Of a stretch of DNA of 64,000 bases, positions 24,044-33,265 are shown piece after piece. The position numbers and the translations under genes are program-made. Source of the stretch: Sagittula sp. P11 (lineage in GTDB: Bacteria > Pseudomonadota > Alphaproteobacteria > Rhodobacterales > Rhodobacteraceae); the NCBI RefSeq assembly GCF_002814095.1, contig NZ_CP021913.1, positions 2,824,001-2,888,000 of the forward strand, in the 5' to 3' direction. Position 1 is the first letter of the stretch; every line of letters starts with the position of its first letter. The notes beneath the pieces are model-generated. The model did not search any database. It saw nothing but the letters and a program-made list of their open reading frames with translations, and was not told the origin of the DNA.

Positions 24044-24379
24044 GATCGGTGCACCCCCTGTGCGCTCTCGGCTTTGCCGCTCGGGTGTGTTCTTGCGATG
24101 TGCCTCGCGTGGCCTCGGGGCGGAAACGGCAGAGAGCGTACCCCATTCTGGCGTCTCGCTGTCAAGCGGACAACAGAAAGGGCGCCCTGCGGAGGGGCGG
24201 ACGAAAGGAAACCCGGTGAGGGCCGGGAACCGATTCTTGAGGCCAGGGGAAATGACCGTGTCGCGTGGAAGGTCCATCAGGGAACTCCTTGAAGCATCGG
24301 GAAAGCAAACGGAGCCTGCACGCCCGAAGGGGCGGTCAGGCACTGGCATGCAAGGCGGAGGTCCTTTGACCGGGTTCGG
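24044..24379. other. 336 bp region between the second transglutaminase and the small gene
   Basis: This stretch could be the 5' part of the small gene if translation starts at 24277. Otherwise it is leader or intergenic sequence with no repeat or hairpin I can support. Confidence 0.4.
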
Positions 24380-25210
24380 TCAGGGGGCGGGCACATTGCC
24401 TCCGGGCGTGTCGTCGACCTCATGCGTCCAGACCTCGAAGTCCGACAGCGTGCCCGGTCCGAAGATCTGCGTGAGCGGCACGTCCGCCGCGTCACGGCCG
24501 CGCGCCACCAGGATGCGCCCGGTGCGCCGCGTGTTGTTGCGGGGGTCGAACACCCACCACTGGCCGTCGAGATAGACCTCCATCCACGCGGCGAAATCGT
24601 CCGACGGGTGGGGCAGGGGCTGGCCGATCTCGCTCAGGTAGCCGGTGCAATAGCGCGCCGGGATGTTCATGCAGCGACACAAGGCAATCCCGAGATGGGT
24701 GAAATCCCGGCAGACCCCGTGCCCGCCGGCCAGCGTCTGCGCAGCGGTGCGGGTGGAATCGGCCTTCATGTAGTCGAAGGTGATGCTATCGTGCACGTAG
24801 TCGCAGATCGCCTGCACGCGGGACCAGCCCGGCGCGGCCTGGCCGAACAGCGCCCAGGCCTGCTCGGACAGCAGGTCGGTGTCGCAGTAGCGGCTGCCCA
24901 GCAGGTAGACGAGCGTGTCGAACGGCAGATCCTCGACGGCGTGTTGCTGCGCGTCGGGCGCGTAGGGGTCGGGCAAGCCTGTGTCGCGGAAGATCCCGTC
25001 GGTCGTCAGCGTGAACGCGCCCGCCGGGGCGATCATCCGGGTGCACCAGTTGCCGAATCCGTCGCGGTAGCTCTCGAGCGGAACGCTCGGTTGCGTCACG
25101 AGGTAATCCGCGCGCTCCAGGTCTCCGAAGCGGGAATAGTGCACGTTGAGCACCGCAATGACCGGCGTGGGTTGCGTCAGCATGTGGGTAATACGGCACC
25201 CGATGTGCAT
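24380..25210 (-). CDS. transglutaminase-like protein with altered catalytic His position
   Basis: This 276-residue protein belongs to the second bacterial transglutaminase-like branch (ITHMLTQPTPVIAVLNVHYS, DGFGNWCTRMIAPAG, RGRDAADVPLTQIFG). The nucleophile is present in GGHGVCRDFTHL (about residue 166), and the Asp of WVFDPRNN is present. The motif expected to hold the catalytic His reads DDFAAWMEVY (about 206), with Ala where the Cys-His-Asp scheme would place His. Some relatives may use Ser there, so this could be a subfamily trait. A start 18 codons upstream (25264) is possible. Confidence 0.82.
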   Translation of the reverse strand: MHIGCRITHMLTQPTPVIAVLNVHYSRFGDLERADYLVTQPSVPLESYRDGFGNWCTRMIAPAGAFTLTTDGIFRDTGLPDPYAPDAQQHAVEDLPFDTLVYLLGSRYCDTDLLSEQAWALFGQAAPGWSRVQAICDYVHDSITFDYMKADSTRTAAQTLAGGHGVCRDFTHLGIALCRCMNIPARYCTGYLSEIGQPLPHPSDDFAAWMEVYLDGQWWVFDPRNNTRRTGRILVARGRDAADVPLTQIFGPGTLSDFEVWTHEVDDTPGGNVPAP

Positions 25211-25253
25211 CCGCAGCCCGGGGCCGCGGTCTGTGGGTGCACGCCAGCGGGGA

Positions 25254-25538
25254 TCATCCCTCAAGGCTGTAACTCCGTTTGGCCTCCGGAGAGGTCATTG
25301 ATAGACGCCCGCGCTTCCCGGGTCGGGGAAAATGCGTGGCGAGGGGTGAAGTGTTTTCGGCACCGCACGATGCCAGGGCAGGATATGCGTGCCAGTGGCC
25401 GAGGCCCGTACCGTTGCCGGCCATCCAGGCAGGGACGCGGCTTGCGCGACCCTGATCCCTCATGTCGCCCGCCCGCGAGGCGCGGATCGCAGCGCGGGAA
25501 AGGCTGTCGAGCAGGAAGCCCATGACGCTGAGCATCAC
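25254..25538 (-). CDS. short hypothetical protein, possibly coupled
   Basis: The 94-residue frame starts at an ATG overlapping the stop of the upstream membrane protein gene, and begins MLSVMGFLLDSLSRAAIRAS. The first 35 residues look protein-like; the rest does not. I give it low weight. Confidence 0.25.
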   Translation of the reverse strand: MMLSVMGFLLDSLSRAAIRASRAGDMRDQGRASRVPAWMAGNGTGLGHWHAYPALASCGAENTSPLATHFPRPGKRGRLSMTSPEAKRSYSLEG

Positions 25539-25912
25539 CCCTCGTCGACCTCGCTGAAGACCGGAGCATCGAGGTCGATGGCGGCGAGACAGGCCTGCGC
25601 AAGATCGCGATCAGGGCCGTCCGAGCCGGGCACCGTGGCCCAGCCGGCCTCCATCAGCGCATCCCTTTGCTGGTAGCGCGAGACATCGCGGATCGTTTCG
25701 AGCTTGGCCCCGCGCTGCGGATCCGTCCGGGCAATGTCGAGGCAGACGGGCACCATGGCCGCGGTCACGTTGTCCTCGGACATTTCGGCAGCTTGTTCCT
25801 GCGCTGTGCCGCCGGTCACCCAGCCGCCCCAGGAAAAGCCGACGATGGCCAGGGTCACCGCGCCGATAACGGCACCGTAGATGCCGGGCTTGAGCCATTC
25901 TGGTGCATTCAT
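25535..25912 (-). CDS. single-pass membrane-anchored hypothetical protein
   Basis: The 125-residue protein has one N-terminal membrane helix (WLKPGIYGAVIGAVTLAIVG) and a soluble, probably periplasmic helical domain with two cysteines (VPVCLDIART, DLAQACLAAID). Proteins of this form occur widely in Rhodobacteraceae as small uncharacterised proteins, from memory. No catalytic motif was seen. Confidence 0.65.
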   Translation of the reverse strand: MNAPEWLKPGIYGAVIGAVTLAIVGFSWGGWVTGGTAQEQAAEMSEDNVTAAMVPVCLDIARTDPQRGAKLETIRDVSRYQQRDALMEAGWATVPGSDGPDRDLAQACLAAIDLDAPVFSEVDEG

Positions 25913-26365
25913 GAAAAGTCCTCCAGCGGAGAAAGCGCCGCGTCGCTCTGATGTCGTGGCAGATCGTCACCGGATGGCATTGGCGCGCGTGCCCAGATCG
26001 GCCGCGCGAAACGCGTCCGATGGTAGAAGCGCGACCCAGGCCCCGGTATTTCCCGAGGCGAGTTCCATGCGTACCGATGTCGTGAAAGAAGCGCCGCTCG
26101 TTGCGGCAAAACCTTTTCGGCCTGAAGAAGATATAGCCTGTCTTGGCTCGAATTACAACTGCCACGGTCAGTTGCCGGACTCTCAGGGCCGATAAAGGCG
26201 CAGGAGTGGTGGCTCGGTGATGACGGTTGCTGCAAGGGCTGTGGCCGGGGGGAATGCCCCACTGCAAAGGTCATCGTGGCCCGCCAATCCCCTCCGGTCC
26301 TTTGGTCTTCGGTGCCCGAAGGCAGTCCCGGGCCACGGCTTCGCGTCGCGGCCCGGGCGCATCGG
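25913..26365. other. 453 bp intergenic region
   Basis: No credible reading frame, RNA or repeat is seen. It should contain the promoter of the membrane-anchored protein gene and the end of the YHS transcript. Confidence 0.5.
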
Positions 26366-26839
26366 TCAGAGGTCGCCGACAGGGGTGGTCGCGATCTCGG
26401 GCCACTTGGCGAAGGCGCCGGCGATCACGGCGTCCTTGTCTTCGAGGTACTTCTCGAAAATAGCCTCGTTCACGAAGAGGTAGAGCTTGCCGTCGACGAT
26501 GTCGGCATAGCGCACGTCGCCGTCGAGCTTCTTGCCGACATAGACGCCAAACGCACAGAACCCGCCGAATTGAGGCAGCATCGCCGTCGGGTCGGCCTCG
26601 AACGCGGCCTTGGCGTCTGCCGTTGCGAAGTAGTAGTCGACGCCGTCATGCGCGACGGTGAACTCGGCGTCGCCGATCGTCGGCGCGTCGGACCTGAACA
26701 TCGACACCGGGTCGAAGCCGTGCATGCCCAGCGGGTTGCCGGTCAGGGTCAGGCCGTTGGAGACGTTGACCTCGTCGGCGGCAAAGGCGGCCGGGGCGAG
26801 GCAGATGAGGGTCGCGGTCAGGAAAGCATTCAGTTTCAT
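26366..26839 (-). CDS. secreted YHS-domain protein
   Basis: The 157-residue protein has a Sec signal (MKLNAFLTATLICLAPAAFA) and a YHS-like domain: GFDPVSMFRSDAPTIGD, YYFATADAKAAFEADPTAML, PQFGGFCAFGVYVGKK. YHS domains are small metal- or cofactor-related modules, often seen near copper or stress functions. The role of this one is unknown. It is the distal gene of a minus-strand group with the PNPOx-like and DUF1348 genes. Confidence 0.78.
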   Translation of the reverse strand: MKLNAFLTATLICLAPAAFAADEVNVSNGLTLTGNPLGMHGFDPVSMFRSDAPTIGDAEFTVAHDGVDYYFATADAKAAFEADPTAMLPQFGGFCAFGVYVGKKLDGDVRYADIVDGKLYLFVNEAIFEKYLEDKDAVIAGAFAKWPEIATTPVGDL

Positions 26840-26874
26840 GGGATGGTCCTTTCAGTGGGTTTGCGGAAGAGGGA

Positions 26875-27412
26875 TCAGGCGCCGCGGCCGATGCGGGTGA
26901 CGGCGTCGTCCGTCCACCACACGCCGTTGGCGACCATGCGGAAGTTGATGATGGCGGCGAGATAGCCGTCTCCTTCGGGCACCTTCGCCCTGCAGATGGG
27001 CTATCAGGGCCGGATCCTCGCCGATCGCGGCACGGCCCAGCAGCTTCAGGCGTTTCGCCCGGGCGAAATCCATTGCGGTGATCGCGACGCGATCGTTGCC
27101 GCGCAGGTTGCCGGTGCTGATGTACTGCCGGTTTCCGGTGTAATCGGCATAGGCGACGGTCTGCGGGTCGATGACCTTCAGGAAACCCGGTGCGCCGCCG
27201 CGGAACTGGACATAGGGCCAGCCGTCCTCGCTGACCGTGGCCTGGAAGATGCCGTCGCGGGTCTGCAGGAAGGCCGTCTCGCGCGCACCGAGGCGGGCGT
27301 CAGGCACGGGCGTGTCGGAAATCGCCTGCGCGTAAAGGCTGTCCGACCCATGCCGGCGTTGTTCCGCGCGGACGGCGGAGGTGAAGGCGATGCGGGCGTA
27401 TGCGCTGGACAT
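26875..27412 (-). pseudogene. pyridoxamine 5'-phosphate oxidase-like flavoprotein gene, frameshifted
   Basis: From ATG 27412 (MSSAYARIAF) the frame reads a normal FMN-binding split-barrel: DGIFQATVSEDGWPYVQFRG, YADYTGNRQYISTGNL, RVAITAMDFARAKRLKLLG. After HLQ near 27000 the same frame turns into an Arg/His-rich run. The adjacent frame continues correctly with AKVPEGDGYLAAIINFRMVA and NGVWWTDDAVTRIGRGA, ending at TGA 26875-26877. One extra base, probably a G in CAGGGCG, explains it. It could be a sequencing error or a true recent mutation. The gene sits closely after DUF1348, with GAGG as ribosome site. Confidence 0.75.
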
Positions 27413-27419
27413 GGTCACC

Positions 27420-27887
27420 TCACAGCCCGAGGTCGGTGAGACCGGGATGCCCCGCCGGGCGCGGACCCTGCGGCCAGTGCATCAGGCGCTCGTCCCCGGC
27501 GATGGCAAGGTCGTTGATCGAGGCGATGCGGCGGTGCATCAGACCGTCGGGGGCGAAGTCCCAGTTCTCGTTGCCATAGGCGCGGAACCAGTCGCCGCCC
27601 GCGTTGCGATATTCGTAGGCGAAACGCACCGCGATCCGGGTTCCGTCAAAGGCCCAGAGTTCCTTGATCAGCCGGTAGTCCAGCTCGCGCTGCCATTTGC
27701 GGGTGAGGAAATCGACGATGGCGGGGCGGCCAGAAAAGATCTCTGCGCGGTTCCGCCACTGGCTGTCGGGCGTATAGGCCAGCGCCACGGTTTCGGGCTG
27801 GCGGCTGTTCCAGGCGTCTTCGGCCATGCGGACCTTCTGTGCGGCTGTCGTGGCGTCGAAGGGCGGTATCGGCGGGCGGCTCATCAT
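27420..27887 (-). CDS. DUF1348 family protein (NTF2-like)
   Basis: The 155-residue protein shows the DUF1348 pattern of the SnoaL/NTF2 fold: [73 protein letters not shown]. It is a small cone-shaped pocket protein; many act as enzymes or binders, but this one is uncharacterised. ATG 27887 follows AAGGAA. It heads the small operon with the PNPOx-like gene and lies beside a degraded TetR gene on the opposite strand, possibly its former regulator. Confidence 0.82.
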   Translation of the reverse strand: MMSRPPIPPFDATTAAQKVRMAEDAWNSRQPETVALAYTPDSQWRNRAEIFSGRPAIVDFLTRKWQRELDYRLIKELWAFDGTRIAVRFAYEYRNAGGDWFRAYGNENWDFAPDGLMHRRIASINDLAIAGDERLMHWPQGPRPAGHPGLTDLGL

Positions 27888-27941
27888 GGTGTTCCTTGAA
27901 AGGGGGACGCTGGGGCGTCCCTGTGCTGCGTACTCAGGCGG

Positions 27942-28190
27942 CAGGCGAGTTCGGGGCGCAGGATCATCCGGCGCATCGCCTGGCTGCGGAACACAAGGTG
28001 CGCATCGTCGAGTATCTCGAACGGCTCTGCGCCGACGCCGGGCTGGCTGACCCGGGCAAGGTGGCGGAGCGGCTGGCGTTGCTGAAGGAGGGGGCGATTG
28101 CCACGGCGCATGTGCGGCATGCCGGAGGCGGCGCAACTCGCGAAGGAGATGGCGCGCCTCCTAATCGAGGACAGCCGCGCGCAGGGCTGA
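27942..28190 (+). pseudogene. C-terminal remnant of a TetR-family regulator
   Basis: One plus-strand frame reads [40 protein letters not shown] and [13 protein letters not shown]. It then needs a shift near 28110-28125 into the frame reading [20 protein letters not shown], ending at TGA 28188-28190. This is the end of the ligand-binding domain of a TetR regulator. No DNA-binding N-terminus is found upstream, so the gene is truncated as well as frameshifted. Confidence 0.65.
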
Positions 28191-28343
28191 GGCGGTGCCG
28201 CCCTGTCGGCCCCCCCTGCTCAGGCCGCGCGGTCCCATGTGCCGCTGCGGGCCGCCATGGCAAAGTCGTTGAAATCGGGCGTGGCGCGATCATGGAGTCG
28301 CGCTTTCCCGGAATGGCAAGAGAAGGTGGGGAAGGGGGCTGCG

Positions 28344-29099
28344 CTACAGGCACTCCCCGCCGTCGATCACCAATGCCAGTCCCGTCACGAAAGCGGAGCG
28401 GTCGGAGGCGAGGTAGAGGATGCCTTCGGCGATCTCCTCCGTGCTGGCCCAGCGGCCCATCGGGATCGTGTCGGAGACATAGCTTTCCAGCGCCGCGCGG
28501 CCGCCCATCTGGGTCTCGAACCCGGCGTTGAACGGCGTATCGACGAACCCCGGGCACAAGGCGTTGAAGCGGATGTTCTCGCGCGCGTAGTCGGCGGCCA
28601 TCTGTTTCACCATGGCGACGGCCGCGTGTTTCGTCGTGGCATAGGAGATCATCCCCCGGTCGAACTGGACGCCGGAGTTCGACGCCGTGATGATGACCGA
28701 GCCGCCGCCCTGCGCGCGCATGTGGGGGATGACAGCCCGGGCCGCCACGAAGTGCGCCCGCACGTTGAGCGCCCATGCGGCGTCCATCTGCGCGGGTGTC
28801 ACATCCTCGGCGCGGCCGGCGATCTGGATGCCTGCGTGGCTGTGCAGCACGTCGATACGGCCGTGATCCCGGACCACCCGGGCGATCTCTGCCTCGACCG
28901 CCGCGTCGTCCCGCATGTCGAGTGCGCGCGCAGCGCCTTGGCCGCCCGCCGCATGTATCATCCCGAGCGTCTCGTCGGCCAGGTCCTGTTGCAGGTCGCT
29001 GACCACAACGAAGGCGCCCTCGCGGGCCATCGCGACGGCCCCCGCGCGCCCGATCCCCGACCCTGCGGCTGTCACCAGAGTGACCCGATCCTGCAACAT
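28344..29099 (-). CDS. short-chain dehydrogenase/reductase
   Basis: This 251-residue NAD(P)-dependent oxidoreductase of the classical SDR type has the Rossmann motif TAAGSGIGRAG, the ITASNSG serine and the YATTK catalytic pair. The usual NNAG strand is replaced by HSHAG. The ending GLALVIDGGECL is the standard SDR C-terminus. The start is taken at 29099, preceded by AGGAGA; an in-frame ATG at 29114 contains that ribosome site and is less likely. It ends a strand-wise block with the polyamine-type ABC genes upstream, 21 bp after the last permease gene. Confidence 0.88.
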   Translation of the reverse strand: MLQDRVTLVTAAGSGIGRAGAVAMAREGAFVVVSDLQQDLADETLGMIHAAGGQGAARALDMRDDAAVEAEIARVVRDHGRIDVLHSHAGIQIAGRAEDVTPAQMDAAWALNVRAHFVAARAVIPHMRAQGGGSVIITASNSGVQFDRGMISYATTKHAAVAMVKQMAADYARENIRFNALCPGFVDTPFNAGFETQMGGRAALESYVSDTIPMGRWASTEEIAEGILYLASDRSAFVTGLALVIDGGECL

Positions 29100-29119
29100 G
29101 GCTTTCTCCTGCATGTGGA

Positions 29120-29926
29120 TTATCCGCGGGCCCTGGCCTGTGACCGGCGCAGCAGAAGCTGGGCCACGATCAGAAGGGTCAGCGAGGCGATCATGACCAT
29201 CGTGCCGATGGCGTTGATCTCGGGCGTGACGCCCCGGCGGATCGACGAAAAGACATAGATCGGCAGGGTCGTCTCGGCCCCGGCGACGAAGAAGGCGATG
29301 ACGAAGTCGTCAAAGCTGAAGGTGAAGGCCAGAAGGAACCCTGCCAGCACCGCCGGGAGGATCTGCGGCAGCGTCACCTGCCGGAAGGTGCCGAAGGGTG
29401 TGGCCCCGAGGTCGCCGGAGGCTTCGATCAGCGCACCGTCCAGCGTCTCCATCCGGCCCCGCACCAGCAGCACAACCAACGACATGGTGAACAGCCCGTG
29501 CGCCCCGATCAGCGAGCCCGCGCCCAGCGAGAGCTGCCACCCGGTCAGGGGTTCGAGCCAGGGATTGATCAGGTCGAACACGCTCACCAGCGCGATCAGT
29601 GTGGCGATGCCGATCACGATGCCGGGGATCATGACGGCGATCTGCACCAGCAGGTCGAAGGCGGCACGCACCCGTCCGCGCATCCCTGTCAGGGCCAGCG
29701 CCGCCGCCGTGCCCACGAGGGTTGCCAGCACCGCCGACAGGAAGGCGACGCGCACGGACGTCCAGAGCGCCTCCATCACGAAGGGGTTGTTCAGCGCGCG
29801 CCCGTACCATTGAAGCGAGAACCCATCCAGCGAGGAGGCCGACCGCCCCGCCGAGAAGGAGAACAACGCGATGATGCCGATCGGCAGGTAGAGGAAGGCG
29901 TAGACCGCCAGTGCGTAAAGTCTCAT
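29120..29926 (-). CDS. polyamine-type ABC transporter permease (PotC-like)
   Basis: The 268-residue inner-membrane protein has six hydrophobic segments and the permease EAA loop (LIEASGDLGATPFGTFRQVTL) that contacts the ATPase. The N-terminal YALAVYAFLYLPIGIIALFS and FSFDDFVIAFFVAGAETTLP are typical of PotC. It is the last transporter gene of the operon, 7 bp after the PotB-like gene. Confidence 0.9.
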   Translation of the reverse strand: MRLYALAVYAFLYLPIGIIALFSFSAGRSASSLDGFSLQWYGRALNNPFVMEALWTSVRVAFLSAVLATLVGTAAALALTGMRGRVRAAFDLLVQIAVMIPGIVIGIATLIALVSVFDLINPWLEPLTGWQLSLGAGSLIGAHGLFTMSLVVLLVRGRMETLDGALIEASGDLGATPFGTFRQVTLPQILPAVLAGFLLAFTFSFDDFVIAFFVAGAETTLPIYVFSSIRRGVTPEINAIGTMVMIASLTLLIVAQLLLRRSQARARG

Positions 29927-29933
29927 GTCCGCC

Positions 29934-30791
29934 TCACATCAACGCGACATCGTCGCGGCCCGCGCCGAAGCGTTTCACCAGGCGGGAATAGATTGCGACC
30001 GTGATCAGCATGATGATCACCAGGGCCACCGCCACGGCCGAGCCGAAGGCCCAGTTGCGCGATTGCAGGAACAGGTCCACCAGCGCATTGCCGACGAAGA
30101 ACACCTTGCCGCCGCCGAGGATCGCAGGGATCAGGAATTCGCCCATGAGCAGGATGAAGACCAGCATCGACCCGGTCAGCACGCCGGGCATCGACAGGGG
30201 AAGGGTGATCTGAAGGAAGGACCGCCACGGCGGCGTGCCGAGGTCGGCGGCCGCTTCGAGCAGGCGCAGGTCGAGTTTTTCCAGCGCAACATAGATCGGA
30301 AAGACCATCAGCGGCAGGTAGCCGTAGACGATCCCCACCAGCACCGCGAAGGGGCCGTTCAGCATCCGGATGTCCTCGAACCCGAAGGTCGCCAGAAGCG
30401 CGGGCAGACCCTTGCCGCCGAGCAGGAAGATCCACGCGTAGGAACGGATCAGGATCGAGGTCCAGAACGGCACGATCACCAGCACCAGCAGCATCGTCTT
30501 CCATCTGGGCGACACACGGATCGCCAGGAAATAGGCCAGCGGGTAGGCGATCAGCAGGGACAGGACGGTGCCCACCGGCGCGAGCGTCAGCGTGTTGCGG
30601 AACGCCGCGAACCGCGCCGGGAGGTTTGCGTATTGTTCGAGCGTGAAGCCCGGAGCGTAGCCGCCGATGGCGCTGCGCTCGCCGAAGGAAAAGATCAGGA
30701 CGACGGCCAGGGGCAGCAGCAGGAGGGCTGCATACCACAGCGCCGCCGGTGTCAGCAGCAGCGCCCTTGCGCGGCTTTGGATCATGGCCAT
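29934..30791 (-). CDS. polyamine-type ABC transporter permease (PotB-like)
   Basis: The 285-residue six-segment permease has the EAA loop LLEAAADLGTPPWRSFLQIT and the PotB-like IVPFWTSILIRSYAWIFLLG and MGEFLIPAILGGGKVFFVGN. It pairs with the PotC-like subunit to form the membrane channel. Confidence 0.9.
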   Translation of the reverse strand: MAMIQSRARALLLTPAALWYAALLLLPLAVVLIFSFGERSAIGGYAPGFTLEQYANLPARFAAFRNTLTLAPVGTVLSLLIAYPLAYFLAIRVSPRWKTMLLVLVIVPFWTSILIRSYAWIFLLGGKGLPALLATFGFEDIRMLNGPFAVLVGIVYGYLPLMVFPIYVALEKLDLRLLEAAADLGTPPWRSFLQITLPLSMPGVLTGSMLVFILLMGEFLIPAILGGGKVFFVGNALVDLFLQSRNWAFGSAVAVALVIIMLITVAIYSRLVKRFGAGRDDVALM

Positions 30792-30803
30792 CGTCCCTTG
30801 TCC

Positions 30804-31958
30804 TTACGCCGACTTGAACCGCGCCATGACCTCGGCCCGGTTGGGGTCGGTCAGCGTCACCGCGGCGCCGAACTCCAGCGGGGTCAGCGCCTCGGCGGCG
30901 GGGTAGAGGATCGGATCGTTCAGCAGCTCTTCGGGCAGCAGCGCGTTGGTGCGGCTGTCCGCCACCGGGTAACCGTGGGCCAGCGCCTCGCGGGCGTTCA
31001 CCTCCGGATCCAGCAGGTAGTTGATCAGCGCGTAGGCCGCGTCCTTGTGCGGCGCGTCTTTCGGGATCGCGTAGTAGTCCGACCAGATCTCTCCGCCTTC
31101 CTTGCCGAGGGCAAAGCCGATCTCTGGCATGTCGGTGTTCAGCTGCTTGCCGTCGCCGGTCCAGCACATGGTCAGCCAGGCATCGCCGTTGCGCATCGCC
31201 GGCTGGTAGTCCGACGAAATCGCGTAGAGGTGCGGCTTGACCTCGATCAGCAGCTTCTCTGCCTGTGCCAGCTCCTCCGGGTCGACCGAGTTGAAGCTGA
31301 AGCCGTGATAGACCAGCGCGTTGCCGATGGTGGTCAGCTGGTAGTCATGCACCATGACCCGGCCGTCGAACTGGTCGCGTGCGCCGTCGAAGAAGGTCTT
31401 CCAGCTGTCCACCACGCCGCCGGTCTTGTCGGTGTTGAAGGCGATGCCGGTCGTGCCCCAGTTCTTCGGCACGGCATAGACGGTGCCGTCGATCGTGCCC
31501 GCGTCTGAGAACCGCGGATCGAAGGAGGCGGGATCGAAGTTCGGGATCTTCGACAGGTCCAGCGGCTCGATCAGGTCGGCCTCGACATATGTCGGGATGG
31601 CATAGTTCGTCGGCACGAACACGTCCCAGCCGGAACCGCCGGCCTGGATCTTGGCCAGCATCTCCTCGTTCGAGCCGAAGACGTTGACCTGCGTGTAGGC
31701 GCCGGTCTCTTCGGTGAACATGTCGAAATTCGCCGGATCGTGGTAGTTCGGCCAGGTGGCCAGCACGACCCGGTCGCCGATGTCCTGGGCGCGGGCGCGC
31801 GACGGCAGCAGCCCGGGCAGAGCGCCACCCATCACTGCCATCGCCGTCCCGAGGCCGGTGACGTTCAGGAAGTGCCGCCGCGTGACAGAGCCTTTCTGGT
31901 AGCGGCGCAGTTCCTCCATGAAGGCGGTGCGCGAAATCGGTTTATTTTCGTTTTTCAT
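30804..31958 (-). CDS. polyamine-type ABC transporter substrate-binding protein (PotD-like)
   Basis: The 384-residue periplasmic receptor has a twin-arginine-type leader (VTRRHFLNVTGLGTAMAVMG) after a 25-residue cytosolic tail. It has the PotD/PotF features LATWPNYHDPANFDMF, GSGWDVFVPTNYAIPTYV and VPKNWGTTGIAFNTDK. The acidic/aromatic pocket is consistent with a polyamine or related cation, but the ligand is inference. Confidence 0.88.
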   Translation of the reverse strand: MKNENKPISRTAFMEELRRYQKGSVTRRHFLNVTGLGTAMAVMGGALPGLLPSRARAQDIGDRVVLATWPNYHDPANFDMFTEETGAYTQVNVFGSNEEMLAKIQAGGSGWDVFVPTNYAIPTYVEADLIEPLDLSKIPNFDPASFDPRFSDAGTIDGTVYAVPKNWGTTGIAFNTDKTGGVVDSWKTFFDGARDQFDGRVMVHDYQLTTIGNALVYHGFSFNSVDPEELAQAEKLLIEVKPHLYAISSDYQPAMRNGDAWLTMCWTGDGKQLNTDMPEIGFALGKEGGEIWSDYYAIPKDAPHKDAAYALINYLLDPEVNAREALAHGYPVADSRTNALLPEELLNDPILYPAAEALTPLEFGAAVTLTDPNRAEVMARFKSA

Positions 31959-31993
31959 TTTCGTTTTCCCTAGTTGGACAAAGTCAGGATCAC

Positions 31994-33148
31994 TCAGGTG
32001 TCGGCGGCAAGAACGAGGCCCGTTCCCGCCGGCCAGAGGACATGGACCATTGCGCCCACGTCGTGTTCGCCCACGGCTCTTGCGGCCTGTCTTGGCGCGT
32101 TGACCTGCAGCGAACCGATCCCGTCGGCTTGCAGCAGATATTCGGTTCTGTCCCCCAGGAAGGTGCGGTGCGTGACTCGGGCGGGGATCGCGGCCGCGTC
32201 GCCTGCGGGCGCGTCTTCGCGGCTCAGGCTCAGCGCCTCGGGGCGGACGGCGATCTCGGCGGTTGTGCGGGTGTCGTCGGGCGCGTCCCGCACGATGACC
32301 CGGGCGCCGTTGCCAAGAACGGCCTGCGCCATACCCCCCTGCCGCCCGGTGATCTGGGCCGTCACGATGTTGGCCTTGCCGACGAAGTCCGCGACGTAGC
32401 GGCTGCGCGGACGGTCATAGAGATCCTGCGGCGTGCCCACCTGGGCGATGCGCCCATGCCCCATGATGCAGATGCGGTCCGACATGGACAGCGCCTCTTC
32501 CTGGTCGTGGGTCACGAGGACGAAGGTGATGTTCAGGCTGCGCTGCAGCTCCAGCAGTTCGCGCTGCATCTCGCCGCGCAGCTTGGCGTCCAGCGCGGCC
32601 ATCGGCTCGTCCAGAAGCAGGATCTGCGGTTCGTTGATGACGGCGCGGGCCAGCGCCACGCGCTGCTGCTGCCCGCCCGAGAGTTCCCAGATGCGGCGCG
32701 CGCCGAAGTCCTCCAGCCGGACACGGGCGAGAGCGGTTGCGACCTTGTCGGCAATCTCGGCCTTGGACAGGCGCGGGCGCACCTGGCGCAGGCCGTAACC
32801 CACGTTCTGCGCAACGGTCATGTGCGGAAACAGCGCGTAGTGCTGGAACACCATGTTGACCGGGCGGCGGTAAGCGGGCACCGCGCTGACATCCTTGCCG
32901 TCGATCAGCACCGCGCCCGAGGTCGGCTGTTCGAATCCCGCCAGCATCCGCAGCGCCGTGGTCTTGCCGCAGCCCGACGGGCCGAGAAAGGACAGGAACT
33001 CGCCCCGCCGGATGCGCAGGTCGATGCGGTCGGCGGCCAGCACGTCGCCGAACCGCTTGGTCGTCCCGGCGAATTCCGCCACCGCGTCATGGGAAGACAC
33101 CTGCGTGCCATCTGCTGTGAACGGTTCCTGGATCATCGTCTTCTTCAT
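31994..33148 (-). CDS. polyamine-type ABC transporter ATP-binding protein (PotA-like)
   Basis: The 384-residue ATPase shows Walker A GPSGCGKTT, the Q-loop FQHYALFPHMTV, signature LSGGQQQRVALARA, Walker B ILLLDEPMAALD and the switch His (VTHDQEEAL). A C-terminal TOBE regulatory domain follows (about 285-384). It is the first gene of the operon, read away from the LuxR gene. ATG 33148 gives MKKTMIQEPF; a start 21 codons upstream is possible. Confidence 0.92.
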   Translation of the reverse strand: MKKTMIQEPFTADGTQVSSHDAVAEFAGTTKRFGDVLAADRIDLRIRRGEFLSFLGPSGCGKTTALRMLAGFEQPTSGAVLIDGKDVSAVPAYRRPVNMVFQHYALFPHMTVAQNVGYGLRQVRPRLSKAEIADKVATALARVRLEDFGARRIWELSGGQQQRVALARAVINEPQILLLDEPMAALDAKLRGEMQRELLELQRSLNITFVLVTHDQEEALSMSDRICIMGHGRIAQVGTPQDLYDRPRSRYVADFVGKANIVTAQITGRQGGMAQAVLGNGARVIVRDAPDDTRTTAEIAVRPEALSLSREDAPAGDAAAIPARVTHRTFLGDRTEYLLQADGIGSLQVNAPRQAARAVGEHDVGAMVHVLWPAGTGLVLAADT

Positions 33149-33265
33149 GCCGCCTGTCCGTTTGGCCGCTTCTCTCCGAAAGGTCTTGCGCGCCGTGGCA
33201 TATGCCTTCAATTTTCAAAACGGTATGGAAACGGCCTGTGGCTGTATATATCACAAAGGGCATAG

